The position numbers were made by a program, and so were the translations under genes. From Lutraria lutraria (taxonomy: Eukaryota > Mollusca > Bivalvia > Venerida > Mactridae): a DNA stretch of 64,000 bases. Location of the stretch: assembly GCA_964023205.1 (NCBI GenBank), contig OZ026851.1:10271637-10335636 (forward strand). The letters are read 5' to 3'. Shown here piece by piece: positions 11,995-23,479 of this stretch (its first letter is position 1; every line of letters begins with the position of its first letter). Under the pieces are notes generated by a model. The model was not told the origin of the DNA and made no database searches. It saw only the letters and a list, made by a program, of their open reading frames with translations.

Positions 11995-12545
11995 CAGAAA
12001 TAACAATTTACAAAGAATTGAAATAACCATCTACCAATAATTATCATTCACCAGTAATTGTCATTTACCAAGAATTATCATTCACCAGTAATTATAATTA
12101 ACCAATAATTATCATGTACATGTCAGTAATTATTTACCAGGTATAACATTCTCAAAGAATAATCATTTACCAAGAATTATCATTCACCAGGAATCAACAT
12201 TTACCAAGAATTATAATTAACCAATAATTATCATGTACATGTCAGTAATTATTTACCAGGTATAACATTCTCAAAGAATAATCATTTACCAAGAATTATC
12301 ATTCACCAGGAATCAACATTTACCAAGAATTATAATTAACCAATAATTATCATGTACATATCATTAATTATTTACCAGGTATAACATTCTCCAAGAATTA
12401 TCATTTACCAAGAATTATCATTTTTCACCAGTAATCATCATTTACCAAGAATTATAATTAACCAATAATTATCATGTACATATCAGTAATTATTTACCAG
12501 GTATAACATTCTCCAAGAATTGTCATTTACCAAAAATTATCATAA
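11995..12545 (+). repeat. Minisatellite with 119-bp higher-order period
   Basis: Basic ~20-bp unit AATTATCATTTACCAAGA. CATGTACAT blocks at 12113, 12232, 12351 and 12473 give a 119/119/122-bp super-period. Confidence 0.9.
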
Positions 12546-14038
12546 TAATGTATACTAGTATTTATCATTTGTGAAAATAATTTTTTGCCCGTCTTTTCTG
12601 TGTATAGCTTTGATTAATGATCTATAAATGTGTTCTTACAAAGTTTGCCAATAAATAAAAACCTACCTAAAATTATCTTTTTTTTCCGACCATTGAGGAC
12701 TTTGAGATTTATATGAATTAATACTTATAATATCAGCTTAATAAGTGTGTCGCCAAACTGTATTGACTTTGTCAGAGATTCTTAAATGATACAAAAACAT
12801 TTAGACAAAAATCTCATAAATTATTCACATTAACTGAGCATTAAATTTAAGCAGCTTAAAGCACTGTTTGTCAATTTAAACTGATAAAAAATTACTGTCA
12901 TCAAGCGAGTACGAATAAGTACATCATCGTGATTTGCATTTAGCTTGAAGTATCGAGACATTGTATGTTATCAAGTACAATGTTTTAGAAATACTTACTT
13001 AAGTGCAATGATGCCACAATAAACATATAAACCGACATTATCTTAGGGTATTTAACATTCATATTACACTGTATCACTTGTCAGCACAAAATCTTGATGT
13101 GGTTAACCACAAATTGTTTAGAAATCTTAATTTTGCAAGACCCTTTCAAGAAAAGAAGAGATTTAAAAATCCAAACAAAAAGACCCACACATTTAACTAC
13201 AGCTAGCTCATTCGTATTCATTATTCTATTCCACCTGCTTGAATAATTATGATTTTTTTCCAATAATGTTACCAAAGGTGATAATTACCCCAATCCACAC
13301 AAAAACCACAGGACGAGAACTTTGTTTTAAATAAACCTTAAGTAGGTGTTATGTTATGTTATTGATTACAAATCTATTCACTACAGCCAGGTGACAAATA
13401 ATCATATACCCCAGTTAACCACAAACTTTGGAAGGATATGATTAATTAATACTAGTAATTGATCATTATCTCTCCGACCACCACCACAAACACAAATCTA
13501 CAAGTCACCCTGATATTCATAATTGGCTTTTTTACAAAATCGCCTAATTGACCTTGATCCTGTATTTCTTTATTCTTTATCTGTAAAATAACGGCCCAAT
13601 CAACAATGAAAAGTCTGAGATTCATTACTAAAGATCTATTCGAAAAAAATAATTAGAGTTCTTCGCATAAAAGTTATCATAAATTTTGTTTGCAGCCTGC
13701 AAAATTAGTTTTTGAAAGTAGTAAAGTTAATAAGTCCATTCTATGTGTATATACAGCCACGGTAAAAAAGGTGTTATTAAAATATATATCATAACAAAGC
13801 ATACAGTCATGTATTTATATGTAACTCTGGTTCAATATTCTTGCCCAGACAGATTTTTTGTGCCAGATTTGAACAGCCTCATTAAACGGACTTAGTAATC
13901 AAATTGACACAAATCCAAGATGAATAACACAATTCTACATGAATCATGTTAAGTCCTCTCAGATTATACCTTAACAGCATATACATGTAGTATACTTTGC
14001 ACTTCAATAACCTAAAATCTTACGCAGTAAAACTTCAC
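12546..14038. other. No recognisable feature
   Basis: A+T-rich; no gene or repeat identified. Confidence 0.5.
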
Positions 14039-14046
14039 TTCACAAC

Positions 14047-14369
14047 CATAGGCACTCGATTCCGTGATTTTTATACGTTTACAGACGTTCTTTTGCAATT
14101 TCAATTTTTCCCTTATTGTGTGTATAAAATACACCAAGGTAGTGAACTCGCCATCTTTTCGTTTGACAGAAGTGACGAAAATAAGCCTGGGTCCCGACTT
14201 TCCTTCTAATCTGCACGTGCTTTCCGGTAACCTTGCTTTCGTTGTAGTGTGCCCCAACTTTAAACGTTTTGACAGCTTTTAGTACCTTGGTGTATTTTAT
14301 ACACACAATAAGGGAAAAATTGAATTTGCAAAAGAACGTCTGTAAAAATCACGGAATCGAGTGCCTATG
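14047..14369. mobile_element. Fold-back MITE, hAT-like by target duplication
   Basis: Element begins CATAGGCACTCGATTCCG and ends CGGAATCGAGTGCCTATG. Arms of about 90-95 bp (14047-14142 and 14281-14369) are near-identical apart from an 8-nt indel. The flanks TTCACAAC (14039-14046 and 14370-14377) are an exact 8-bp duplication, the size typical of hAT elements. Open frames here are hairpin by-products. Confidence 0.92.
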
Positions 14370-14377
14370 TTCACAAC

Positions 14378-14940
14378 CATCTAAATAGTTGTTATAAGAC
14401 CAGGGCTGGGTATTGCTCAGACATTTTAGATATGATACGAATTGTGATACGAACAAACGATACACATTATATGTTGCTGACACAATACAGTAAGTGGTAT
14501 CATAAACAACTATCCAATCAAAATCTTCAAAATATTTCGATCAACACATCAAACAAAACATACATGATAAATAGCCAAAGAAATATCCAAAAACTTAAGA
14601 ACAGACAGCAGAATTATATGACATGTGTTTTCATGCAGTAAAATATAAATGAAGTTCATGAATTCTCTCCCAGTGAAAATAAATCCCAACAAGCCATCTG
14701 ATACAGTGATGTATTTTATATATTTTTTTATATCAAATTGAACAGTCTCCAATCTCCGTCTGACACACATCATTAGTTCTCTATATTACAATGATTGAAA
14801 GTATAAACCTGAATTAATGGGTTTGTTTTTTCTGTGAAGATGATACTTATATGTACAATAGTGTACCACATTTCTTCTATTAAATGCACCATGAATAATC
14901 TACTACATATCTTTAATTTAATGCACCATGTATGATGTGA
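14378..14940. other. No recognisable feature
   Basis: A+T-rich; chance open frames only. Confidence 0.5.
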
Positions 14941-14942
14941 AA

Positions 14943-15062
14943 ATAATACATGAGGGCCATGATGGCCCTATGATCACTCACCAGAAAAAAGACTAGGGCT
15001 ACTTTCATCTTAATCTTTTTTTTGACGTACGACGGACACAGAATGTGCACATTGTGCTCTGG
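14943..15062 (+). repeat. Dispersed repeat ending in GCTCTGGTGAG, copy 1
   Basis: GAGGGCCATGATGGCCCTA...ACGACGGACACAG...TTGTGCTCTGGTGAGTTAAA. Related tails occur at 45880-45946 and, weakly, 53960-54148. Confidence 0.6.
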
Positions 15063-15113
15063 TGAGTTAAAAATAAATAGAAAATTTCTTTAGCCTGAAT
15101 TGCGTAAAAAATT

Positions 15114-15190
15114 TGAAGGCTCAGCGCAACACTGTCGTAACTTATTCTTATTTCAATATGAGTTACAACACTGTTGCGTTAAACCCTCGA
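15114..15190. repeat. 77-bp palindromic element, copy 2
   Basis: Same arms and loop as 289-365 (GGCTCAGCGCAACACTGTCG, loop TTCTTATTTCAATATGAG). Confidence 0.9.
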
Positions 15191-15227
15191 TTATTGTTTC
15201 TGGTAACCTGATCTATCCTACTCATTT

Positions 15228-15547
15228 CTCGCAACCCTAGACTTTAATTAGGTCAGATTTGACACCATTTTCAACATAACTTAAGCCAAATTGTGGCGGG
15301 CAGTTATCCTAACCAGCTTTCCTGGATTTCATCAAGGCCTTAACCAGTACTAACTACATTCTGTTTGCAAATTACTACCAAGTTACCGCACATAATTCAG
15401 AGGTGGAGGACAATTTAACATAGGATGTAATAACTAAAATCTTCAGTCAAATTTATCACGGACAGTGTGAGCTTCGCCCGGTGTTTGAACTCAAAACATC
15501 TTGATCAGTAGGCAAACGTTCTAATCACTGAGCTAACCGGGCCGGCT
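15228..15547 (-). mobile_element. SINE type 2, tRNA-headed
   Basis: Read on the minus strand: GCCCGGTTAGCTCAGTGATT head, B-box-like GAGTTCAAACACC, body ACACTGTCCGTGATAAATTT, tail AACTGCCCGCCACAATTTGG. Close to the copy at 39482. Confidence 0.88.
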
Positions 15548-15663
15548 TATTAGGTCTGAGCAACGGTACTTCCACTGTCTCACTTTTTTACCTTTCCATA
15601 CGCTTTCAGGAATAATAATGAAAACAATACCATCCTACCTACCTTATATTTAATGAGCATGTA

Positions 15664-16125
15664 ATCAGATACAGTCTTTTAGCATGTAACCAGATATAGT
15701 CTTTTAGCATATAACCAGATACAGTCTTTTAGCATGTAACCAGATACAGTCTTTTAGCATGTAACCAGGTACAGTCTTTTAGCATGTAACCAGATACAGT
15801 CTTTTTGCATGTAACCAGATAGTCTTTTTGCATGTAACCAGATACAGTCTTTTAGCATATAACCAGATATTGTCTTTTAGTATGTAACCAGATACAGTCT
15901 TTTAGCATGTAACCAGATACAGTCTTTTTGCATGTAACCAGATACAGTCTTTTAGCATGTAACCAGATATTGTCTTTTAGCATATAACCAGATACAGTCT
16001 TTGAGCATATAACCAGATACAGTCTTTTAGCATATAACCAGATACAGTCTTTTAGCATATAACCAGATACAGTCTTTTAGCATATAACCAGATACAGTCT
16101 TTTAGCATGTAACCAGTTACAGCCT
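15664..16125 (+). repeat. 25-bp minisatellite, about 19 units
   Basis: Unit AGTCTTTTAGCATGTAACCAGATAC with GT/AT and TTTT/TTTTT variants. Direct tandem units with no spacers. Confidence 0.95.
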
Positions 16126-16700
16126 TTTGTTTTTTTAATGCCTAACACCAAATTTTAACCATGAATGATGGGTAATAGATTTACAGAAACTGAGCATTTT
16201 TGGGGTACCACTAACACCCATTTACAAACTACGAAAGACCAGAATTGTAAATAACATACCCTCTAACAAATGATGTTTATTTTATTTTACTTGTTTGATA
16301 CATTTTAGCGAATAGTTTCTAGAGGATATCGTTGTCATCATCATATGTTTCAAAGAAAATAAAACTATTTTTTACATATTTTGACAACCAATCACAACAA
16401 AACTGTGTAACTGGAACATGGTAATAATACAATATGACTCATTAAAATTAAACAAACCTGATTATAGGACACTAGGACTGTGTGTTTCTATATACTTAAG
16501 TCAATACATGTCCATAGTGTTTGGCAATAATACATAAGTTTTATGTAAGATTTACAATTTATTAATCTTATCAAAATAAGAAAATCTGGCTTGATGTCAA
16601 TTAAAAATTACCTATCAGAAAATATACACAATATCATGGGAACTTTTAGAATTGTTTCTCATGCTTTTGAGTTATCCCATATCATTAACCACGAGAATTT
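16126..16700. other. No recognisable feature
   Basis: A+T-rich, nothing supportable. Confidence 0.5.
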
Positions 16701-16701
16701 G

Positions 16702-16806
16702 GCTCAGAATTATTTCAAAATTATGTCTTGGCAATTCAATGCAGATAAACTTTTTCGCTCAGAATTATTTCAAAATTATGTCTTGGCAATTCAATGCAGA
16801 TAAACT
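16702..16806 (+). repeat. Recent 55-bp tandem duplication
   Basis: GCTCAGAATTATTTCAAAAT through GCAGATAAACTT is present twice without change, period 55 bp. Confidence 0.9.
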
Positions 16807-16894
16807 TGTCTATATTGACCATCCTTTACAAGACCAAAGAATGATTAAGAGTGACATGAGGAACAAATACTGTCCATGGGAAAAACATGATGTG

Positions 16895-17010
16895 CCTTAA
16901 TTGACAGGATTGATAGCCTATATGATCATTTTGGTCTAAATAATAAATGAATGATTTCAAAAGAATGGCCTTCATTCACAGGGTGGTCATTATTTGGAGA
17001 TGGCTGCTAG
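16895..17010. mobile_element. MITE family B fragment
   Basis: TTGACAGG..., CATTTTGGTCTAAATAATAA, AAAAGAATGGCCTTCATTC and ACAGGGTGG match family B interiors. Confidence 0.55.
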
Positions 17011-17204
17011 TTTTTTTTCTAATATCTTTTTTCTTGTACTGAGATATAATTCACATGAAAATATCAGTATTTTCAAATTTAATCTTGAAAGATAAAGTAT
17101 AAGAAGAATTCCCACAATGCTTAACATTTTTTAGTAATTTCTTAAATACATAAGACATCATTAAATTTTCATCCATTGTTACAGTACTAGAATACTATGT
17201 TATA

Positions 17205-17390
17205 GGACAGTGGGCTGGGGTCCAGTGGTTAGTGCGCTGAGATCCAGGTTCATTTCCTGGTCGTGGTAGGTCATACCCTTCCATTAAATTTGACAAAATA
17301 TGTCAATTTCTTCCGCATGTGAAGAAATAACCAGTTCCTTGTGGAAGGGTAAAGTACTGATAGGTATACAGTCCAGGAAAAACTGTTGAA
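17205..17390 (+). mobile_element. SINE type 2 variant
   Basis: GTCCAGTGGTTAGTGCGCTG head, CAGGTTCATTTCCTGG B-box region, CCAGTTCCTTGTGGAAGGGT body, TACAGTCCAGGAAAA tail. Confidence 0.75.
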
Positions 17391-19289
17391 ACAGGCAGCA
17401 TTATTAAACCAAAATAGATAAAAAAAAATTGTGATAGAATATATGAAACTATTTTATTAGAATCTAAAAAAATCAGATTCTTATAACCTTTTTAGATTTT
17501 GGTTTAAAAAAATGATCAAGTAACATCAACCTAACTAACTGTTCATGGGTAGAAGTTTAGCCACAACATTTAGTGAACAAGGTACTGGTATAGAGTCCAG
17601 AAACAAAGTTAATATAAATTGACATAAATACTGTCGAAAAACATACCAGAAACGCATTTTGTTTAATCCACTTTTGAAAGAAATGAACAATAGTGGTCAC
17701 TTGCTAAATGCACATGAATTTTCACGCGGACCAAAGTACACATACAATGTTTTTCTACATCCACCATGCAATGGTTAAACTAGTTCCCATTCCATGTTGC
17801 AGTGCAAATCTTCATAAGTTCAGTTTCCAGTTACAGTACTTTGATTAATAATGTTAACAGATCCACATGTGTAACATATACCTGTATCTAATATGTTCAA
17901 AACTGTCCAAATCTTTGTTTGACCCTTTTCAATTTAACAAAATTATCAACACATTCAAAATTCAAGGACATTGTTTGGATAGCACCAAATCCAACGCTAA
18001 AATGTGTGTACCAATGCTAAAATGTGTGTACTACCAATATACGGACGATGACAAAAACCTTATCTTACACAAAGAACATAATAATTGAGAATTTAGGGTC
18101 ACTGACCACTAAATGTTTACGTTTAGAGCTCTCCAACCAAGAACACATTATGCACCACTAAATGTTAAAATAACATTGAATTAACATGACAAGTATAATG
18201 TCAATAATGTTTTGAAAAAAAAACAATCTAAGAATACATTTTGTATTTATTTTTGAATCAAAAGAAACTATAGCCAAGAAAGTGTACCAACCAAAGTACC
18301 TCATATGCGTAGGAAAAATGATCCCTTATGTGCAGATGGCTTTACCTCGGGGTATAATAATATATACATTTAGGTTAATTAGATAAAAAGTTCTGCACTA
18401 AAAAAACTGGCCTTTTTTAAATGGTGACCTGTATTCAAAGGTGGCTTTTAACACAAGATGAATTTACAAATGTACACTGTTCTTATTCAAAGATTATCCT
18501 CTGGGGTGGCCCTGAAATGACCATAGTTGACAAATGGCATGTTAAACAACAGATAAACAGATATGGTAAGTTGATGGAACGGGTCCCTGAATCTTTAAGC
18601 AAGTTTTTAATGTTAACCAAATAACAGAAGGTCCTCTAAGATTTAAATCAGTAATGTATGGTATTTTTTAATTACAGGGTGCTATAACCTTAAGGTCTTA
18701 CGTCAAAAGAATATTGTATACCATAATTATGATTAACTGTTATTTTGTCACTCGGAACATATAATTATGCAACAGTGATAAATGATTTTAACAAGTATTT
18801 TATTTACGCATTAAGTCATACTTCAGTTCTCAGGGTAATAATAAATCAATCATAGGTTAATTTGACCCTGATTTTTCTCTTAATTATCAAGTACCAGGTA
18901 CCTTGTTACATGCTTTTTTTACAATAATCAAGCAAAAAAGAATATTCAGCCAGTTTTGTTGAAACCAGAATATATAAGTGCAATTCACACATAAAATTCA
19001 GCCTACACTAAAATTTAAGAATGCACGCAATTACCCTCAAAGTGCTTTTCTAGACTTTGTTTTATGTTTTTAAAATTAAGCAAAAACTCAAACTGAGTTT
19101 CAGGCACTTCTTAAAAAAGAAACTTAAAAATCTACAGCTTGAAGAATTTCTTAAAAAAGAAACTTAATCATTGAAATAATCATGTGCTAGAATTCTTCTC
19201 AGGTCTAGATTACTTTAATTCTTTATTAAATCAAAAGTTTTACAACCACAGTGAAGGACAGAGCTTGACAAATCCACTTGTCTGCTTGT
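17391..19289. other. No supported gene; MITE B scrap near 18415-18460
   Basis: TTTTTTAAATGGTGACCTGT...CAAAGGTGGC resembles family B. The frame at 18421-18624 runs through it and is not a credible gene. The rest is A+T-rich. Confidence 0.45.
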
Positions 19290-19415
19290 AATTATGTTTG
19301 TTTGTTTATTTGAGTTTTACGGCCCTTTTCAACAGTCAAGAGTCATATGAGGGGGACAGTTCACCTAATCATTGTTCCTGGGAAGAACCAGTACTAGACT
19401 CCCATTCTCTGTAAG
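19290..19415 (-). mobile_element. SINE type 1, 3'-end fragment
   Basis: GTTTGTTTGTTTATTTGAGT...CAGTTCACCTAATCATTG...GGAAGAACCAGTACTAG is the tail of type 1 in reverse orientation. Confidence 0.75.
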
Positions 19416-20073
19416 CAACTTCTTGTAATTATGAGAAAAAATCAGTGGACAAGTTGATATTGAGGTAAAACTAGTTAAAATTCTAAGCTGGTCATCCCGC
19501 TGGACGATTAGTTTGATTATACTTTTTGTGCCAAGAAGGGCCATGTTGTGCAATGACTATTCAGTATTCTGGGGTAATAAACAACTTTATATAGCGTGAA
19601 TTATTGGCCCCAACTTGCTCTAAAACTTGGCGACATGTACTTTTTAATATAATTTAGTCCAGACTTGTAAATTAGCCCGGGCCCCGAAAGAGTAAACAAA
19701 ACTGTGAGAGCGGAAATAGAAGATTGTATTTCAAACATCTGATAAAACATATTAAATGACATTTCCGATTCTATTCGTAAAAATTCACTCAACCTACACT
19801 GCGTTACGCAAACAAAAGAACGCTTTTTTACACCCCTGCCGAAATAAATTTTGTTTTCACTTTTTAATATCCGTAAAATACTACTTCAGATTTGTTGTCA
19901 GTGTGTAATTACGTTTTATTGTTATGTTTTTTTCTCTTGAATGTGATATTTACCAAGAGCAGAACAAATACAATGTCTCAAGAGTAAAGCGTAATTATTA
20001 AATCAGCAAACGACATTTTCAATATTTTCTTTTTCATTTTAAGAACTACTTACAAAAAAAATTCAATACTTAT
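19416..20073. other. No recognisable feature
   Basis: Two minus-strand open frames (19365-19553, 19601-19792) lack credible starts or splice signals. Confidence 0.45.
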
Positions 20074-20330
20074 TTAGGCCATCCTTAAAAAAAATGTTTG
20101 TTTGTGATAACCCTACCCAGAGAATTTTTAGTGGGTAAAGGTTGCGAGGTAGGAAATAATTTGTTTAAGATCTATTTTTTTACATTGAACCCAAAATACC
20201 CGTCAAAATGCTATTTTGAAATATATTAAAATAATTCACCCAAGAAACAAAAAATAAATTGCGATGGGTACGCCATTTTCGGTTAGTAGGTATCGTTACC
20301 CCTAACAAAATATTTTTAGGGATGGCCTAA
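20074..20330. mobile_element. MITE family D (TTAGGCCATCC ends), intact copy
   Basis: TTAGGCCATCCTTAAAAA at the left and TTTTTAGGGATGGCCTAA at the right are inverted. Interior GTAACCCTACC...AGAGAATTTTTAGTGG matches the copy at 54433. Confidence 0.85.
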
Positions 20331-20916
20331 TAATAGTTTTTTAGTCTTATTTTGAGGTCAAATATAGAGAATGCAGCACTTTTTTCTCATTTTTGTATTG
20401 CTTTTGCCCTTAATTTGAAGTAATTATGAATTGTGTATTATTGTAAGGCTTTTTACAACAATTTTTTAAACCAACTTGTAATTTAATTATCCACACACAC
20501 AAAAATACTATGTCAAAAAATTTGCAATTCAGCATGACAGATATTTAGAAAGATTCTATTTTAAGACAAATACAACTTAACTGCTATTATTCTATTATTG
20601 TGTAGACCTATTTCAACTTATATTCAGCACTATGTCATATTTATTGACCTTTGTGTTGAAAACCAATAGAACATAATTATATGAAATATATTCCCTAAAG
20701 CAGGGGAGAGCATTTAAGATGATTTTTTTAAATTTGTCAAGTTATTTGTTTGTTTTTGGATACATTTGTCATAATTTGAAAGAAATTTAAGTCACTGTCA
20801 TTTGGGTTTCTTAAAAAGGGTGGGGCATATATTATAGGAAGGACGTTCATAAGAAAAGGGGGCATTAATTAGGAACAATATGATATACAGACTAATTTAA
20901 TACAAAGAAATAAACA

Positions 20917-21062
20917 ATCATGCAAACTGAACTTACATAGACTTTCATTGCAATATGGTATGGGAACTAGCTCCGCGTTTACCAATTGCATGGCTGATGT
21001 AGGTTTGAGCGCCGAGCAGTGAACGTTATAGAAAGCTGAGCTATCGTTCAGTTTCCAAAAAT
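20917..21062. mobile_element. Short MITE-like repeat, pair with 40400-40567
   Basis: ATGGTATGGGAACTAG, ACCAATTGCATGGC, AGAAAGCTGAGCTATC and GTTCAGTTTCCAAA recur, diverged, in the second copy; ends approximate GGAAACTGAA/TTCAGTTTCC. Confidence 0.6.
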
Positions 21063-21149
21063 ATATTTAAACCAATTCCATTGGTCAATTTTCAGATGGT
21101 GCTCAAAAAACAAACAAAGGCCTAGAATTAAGTTTGTTTCTAGTTAAAT

Positions 21150-21670
21150 GCTCATTAAAAGTAGGGTACATAGGTTAGGGTGTTTTTATTATTCTTTTTT
21201 GCTACCAGCCTCTGTGGATTAGTGGTTAAAGTCGCTGACTTCAAATCACTGTAACCTCTCACTGACAGAGAATCTTGATAGAGGGTCATGGGTTTGAGCC
21301 CAAATATGAACATGTCTCTATATGTGAGAAAGTAGGCAATTGCTTATGGAGGATGGGAGTCTAGTACTGGTTCTTCCCAGAAACGATGATTAGGTGAACT
21401 GTCTGCCTCATATGACTCTGACTGTTGAAAAGGGATGTAAAACCCAATATAAACAAACAAACAAAATATTTTTTACTATTGAAAGCGTATGGAAAAGTAG
21501 AAAGAGTGAGAAACTGGCTATATTCTCTTACTAGGGCTAATAAAAAGTCTAGGGTCACGTGGAAAAATTAGGGTAGAACAGGGAACCAGAAACAAAAATT
21601 TTTGTTTACACCCAATCATATGCATGGATTATTAGACTGGTTTCGAAGTAGGGTTAGATAACCCACTTTG
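21150..21670 (+). repeat. Dispersed repeat interrupted by a SINE
   Basis: GGTACATAGG...GGGTGTTTTTATT before, and TTGAAAGCGTATGGAAA...CTAATAAAAAGTCTAGGGTC after the SINE, together match 27430-27570, which has no SINE. Confidence 0.7.
21207..21465 (+). mobile_element. SINE type 1, full-length copy
   Basis: Head GCCTCTGTGGATTAGTGGTT, body TCACTGTAACCTCTCACTG, B-box-like GGGTTTGAGCCC, CTAGTACTGGTTCTTCCC, tail AAACAAACAAACAAA. Imperfect duplication TATTCTTTTTTGCTA / TATTTTTTACTA flanks it. Confidence 0.88.
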
Positions 21671-22855
21671 TGACCGAGTTTCCATGATGGTAAGGATGTA
21701 TAACATACATATAGCATAACAGGGTGTCACTGATAAGATCATCATGAATAAAATTAATATGATTGTATAGGAAGTTCATATTATAGGCCCTGGTCATCTT
21801 ATTTTTTGTTTCTCAAAATTTTGGTACCTAACAATGGATAGAGGACGAGAATATATAAATACATAAAATAAGCAAATCACAAAATTTTGGCGGAGGCCCC
21901 ATTTTGGCGGTATCTGTAAAAACAACTAAACGTGAGAATCAGCATAAAGAGGAAGTAATAACCAAACAATGAAATAGTGATACGTGTATGAATTAAGCAT
22001 ATAGATTTTTGGGTCAAAGCTATTCTGATTATCAGGTTTAATCAAAGTTAAGGAGTAACAAATCATTTTTACATTGTCAGAAAAAAATAAGCTTCGAATT
22101 TTCATATAATTTTTGCTTGGTTTGATAAAAATTAGGTTGGTGGATAATAATAACGAATAATAATTATAATAACAATAATAATAACATCTCTATTTGTTGT
22201 GGTCTGAGATACAAAGAAAAAACAAACCGTGGCCTTATTTGTGAAATGAAATTTAATACCAACATGAGTTTTACAAGACAGAGAGCACATATTAACAAGA
22301 TGTTACATTGCTTGTAAGTAAAAAAGGTCAGAAATGATTTATTTATAATAATTATAATAATAAAGATTTTATTTATTGAGGTAACGCAGTTAGGCATAGG
22401 CCCAATCTTTCCCGTGAGCCTCTTATTTAAACATTACAGTAAAATCTTGCATAAAGACCAACTTTGTAACATAAAAAATCCTAATTAATACTGGGTCAGG
22501 TGGCAATACGCTTGATATGATTGATGATTGTTATAAAATATGTATATGAAGTTAGTTTTGGGAAGATAAAATTTTGTACAAAAATTTAAATTGATGCATT
22601 AGAAAGATATATAAAGATGATTCAATGGGTAATTCAACACCGGCTTACATAAAAAACAAATAGCTTATATTATTGTGAAATATCTAAATAATGTGACCTG
22701 GCCTGAAGGACATGAAAGTAAATTTGGCTGTTTGATGTGGGTTCCGACCAATGACCACCTAAATGGCTAAACTATCCTTATACTTCATATTTCCACACCA
22801 GGGTACAAAATGTCAACCGATATTCAAATCTAACAACAATACATTTTTTTGTTTA
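21671..22855. other. Mostly featureless; possible LINE 3' tail at 22141-22440
   Basis: Read on the minus strand, GCCTAACTGCGTTACCTCAA then ATAAATAAAATC and an (ATT)n-type tract resemble the microsatellite tail of a LINE. No reverse transcriptase remains. The ATAATA tracts at 22141-22187 belong to it. Confidence 0.35.
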
Positions 22856-23068
22856 ATTCACGTTTTTACGCCCCTTTTCAACAGTCAGAGTCATATGAGG
22901 CGGACAGTTCACCTAACCATCATTCCTGGGAAGAACCAGTACTAGACTCCCATCCTCCGTAAGCAACTGCCTACTTTCTCACATAAAGAGACATGATCGG
23001 TAGCGGGGCTCGAGAGGTTACAGTGATTTGAAGTCAGCGACCATAACCACTCGACCACGGAGGCGGGT
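22856..23068 (-). mobile_element. SINE type 1
   Basis: TACGCCCCTTTTCAACAGTC...CAGTTCACCTAACCAT...CAGTGATTTGAAGTCAGCGA...CCACTCGACCACGGAGGCGG in reverse orientation. Confidence 0.88.
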
Positions 23069-23390
23069 CAGTATGAATCATAATGACAGAGGTCTGTTAT
23101 ATAGACATAATATTATCTTACTAAAGATAACAATTTTTAATCATCTTTTGCTACCCCTTACTGGTTTAAGGGGATTTCTACTGCCTATTGTTCAATATAT
23201 AAGTCTGAAATGTATACCATTAGCAAGATTTTCTAGTAAGAAATCTGTGTTTTAGCTCATACAAGTATATGCATAAAATGAGTGTGAAAAATGAACTCTT
23301 TTTAGACTGAATGGGAAAATAAAAGATACACCATACATGCAAATAATAAGTCTTAGATAAAAATATGAGAAGTGAGCAACTGTACCATAC

Positions 23391-23479
23391 CCATATATAG
23401 CATTTGTGTATTTGGTCATTCACTTCAAGAGTGAGAGTGAAGCGTCTGTCACAGAATAAGACTCTGTACTCCAAACCTT
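23391..23479 (-). CDS. Possible third exon of the unrecognised gene
   Basis: Acceptor TTTTAGCTAATAG|AAGG and donor ATATGG|GTATGG bound 89 nt encoding GLEYRVLFCDRRFTLTLEV then NDQIHKCYIW. Its phase continues the candidate exon at 24784. The strand-like pattern suggests a beta-rich domain, but no family is recognised. A weaker possible fourth exon is 22698-22758 (VVIGRNPHQTAKFTFMSFRP). Confidence 0.33.

Noticed and set aside
14012..14306. Overlapping 70-81-codon frames on both strands
   Set aside because: They arise from the two arms of the fold-back element at 14047-14369.
15664..16125. CRISPR-like array
   Set aside because: Units of 25 bp are directly tandem with no unique spacers, in a eukaryotic genome.
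17690..17800. Possible plus-strand exon (GHLLNAHEFSRGPKYTYN)
   Set aside because: No donor at its end and no partner exon on the same strand.
19601..19792. Minus-strand 63-codon frame near a GC-richer patch
   Set aside because: No ATG start, no splice donor in frame and no continuity with the second-gene candidate exons.
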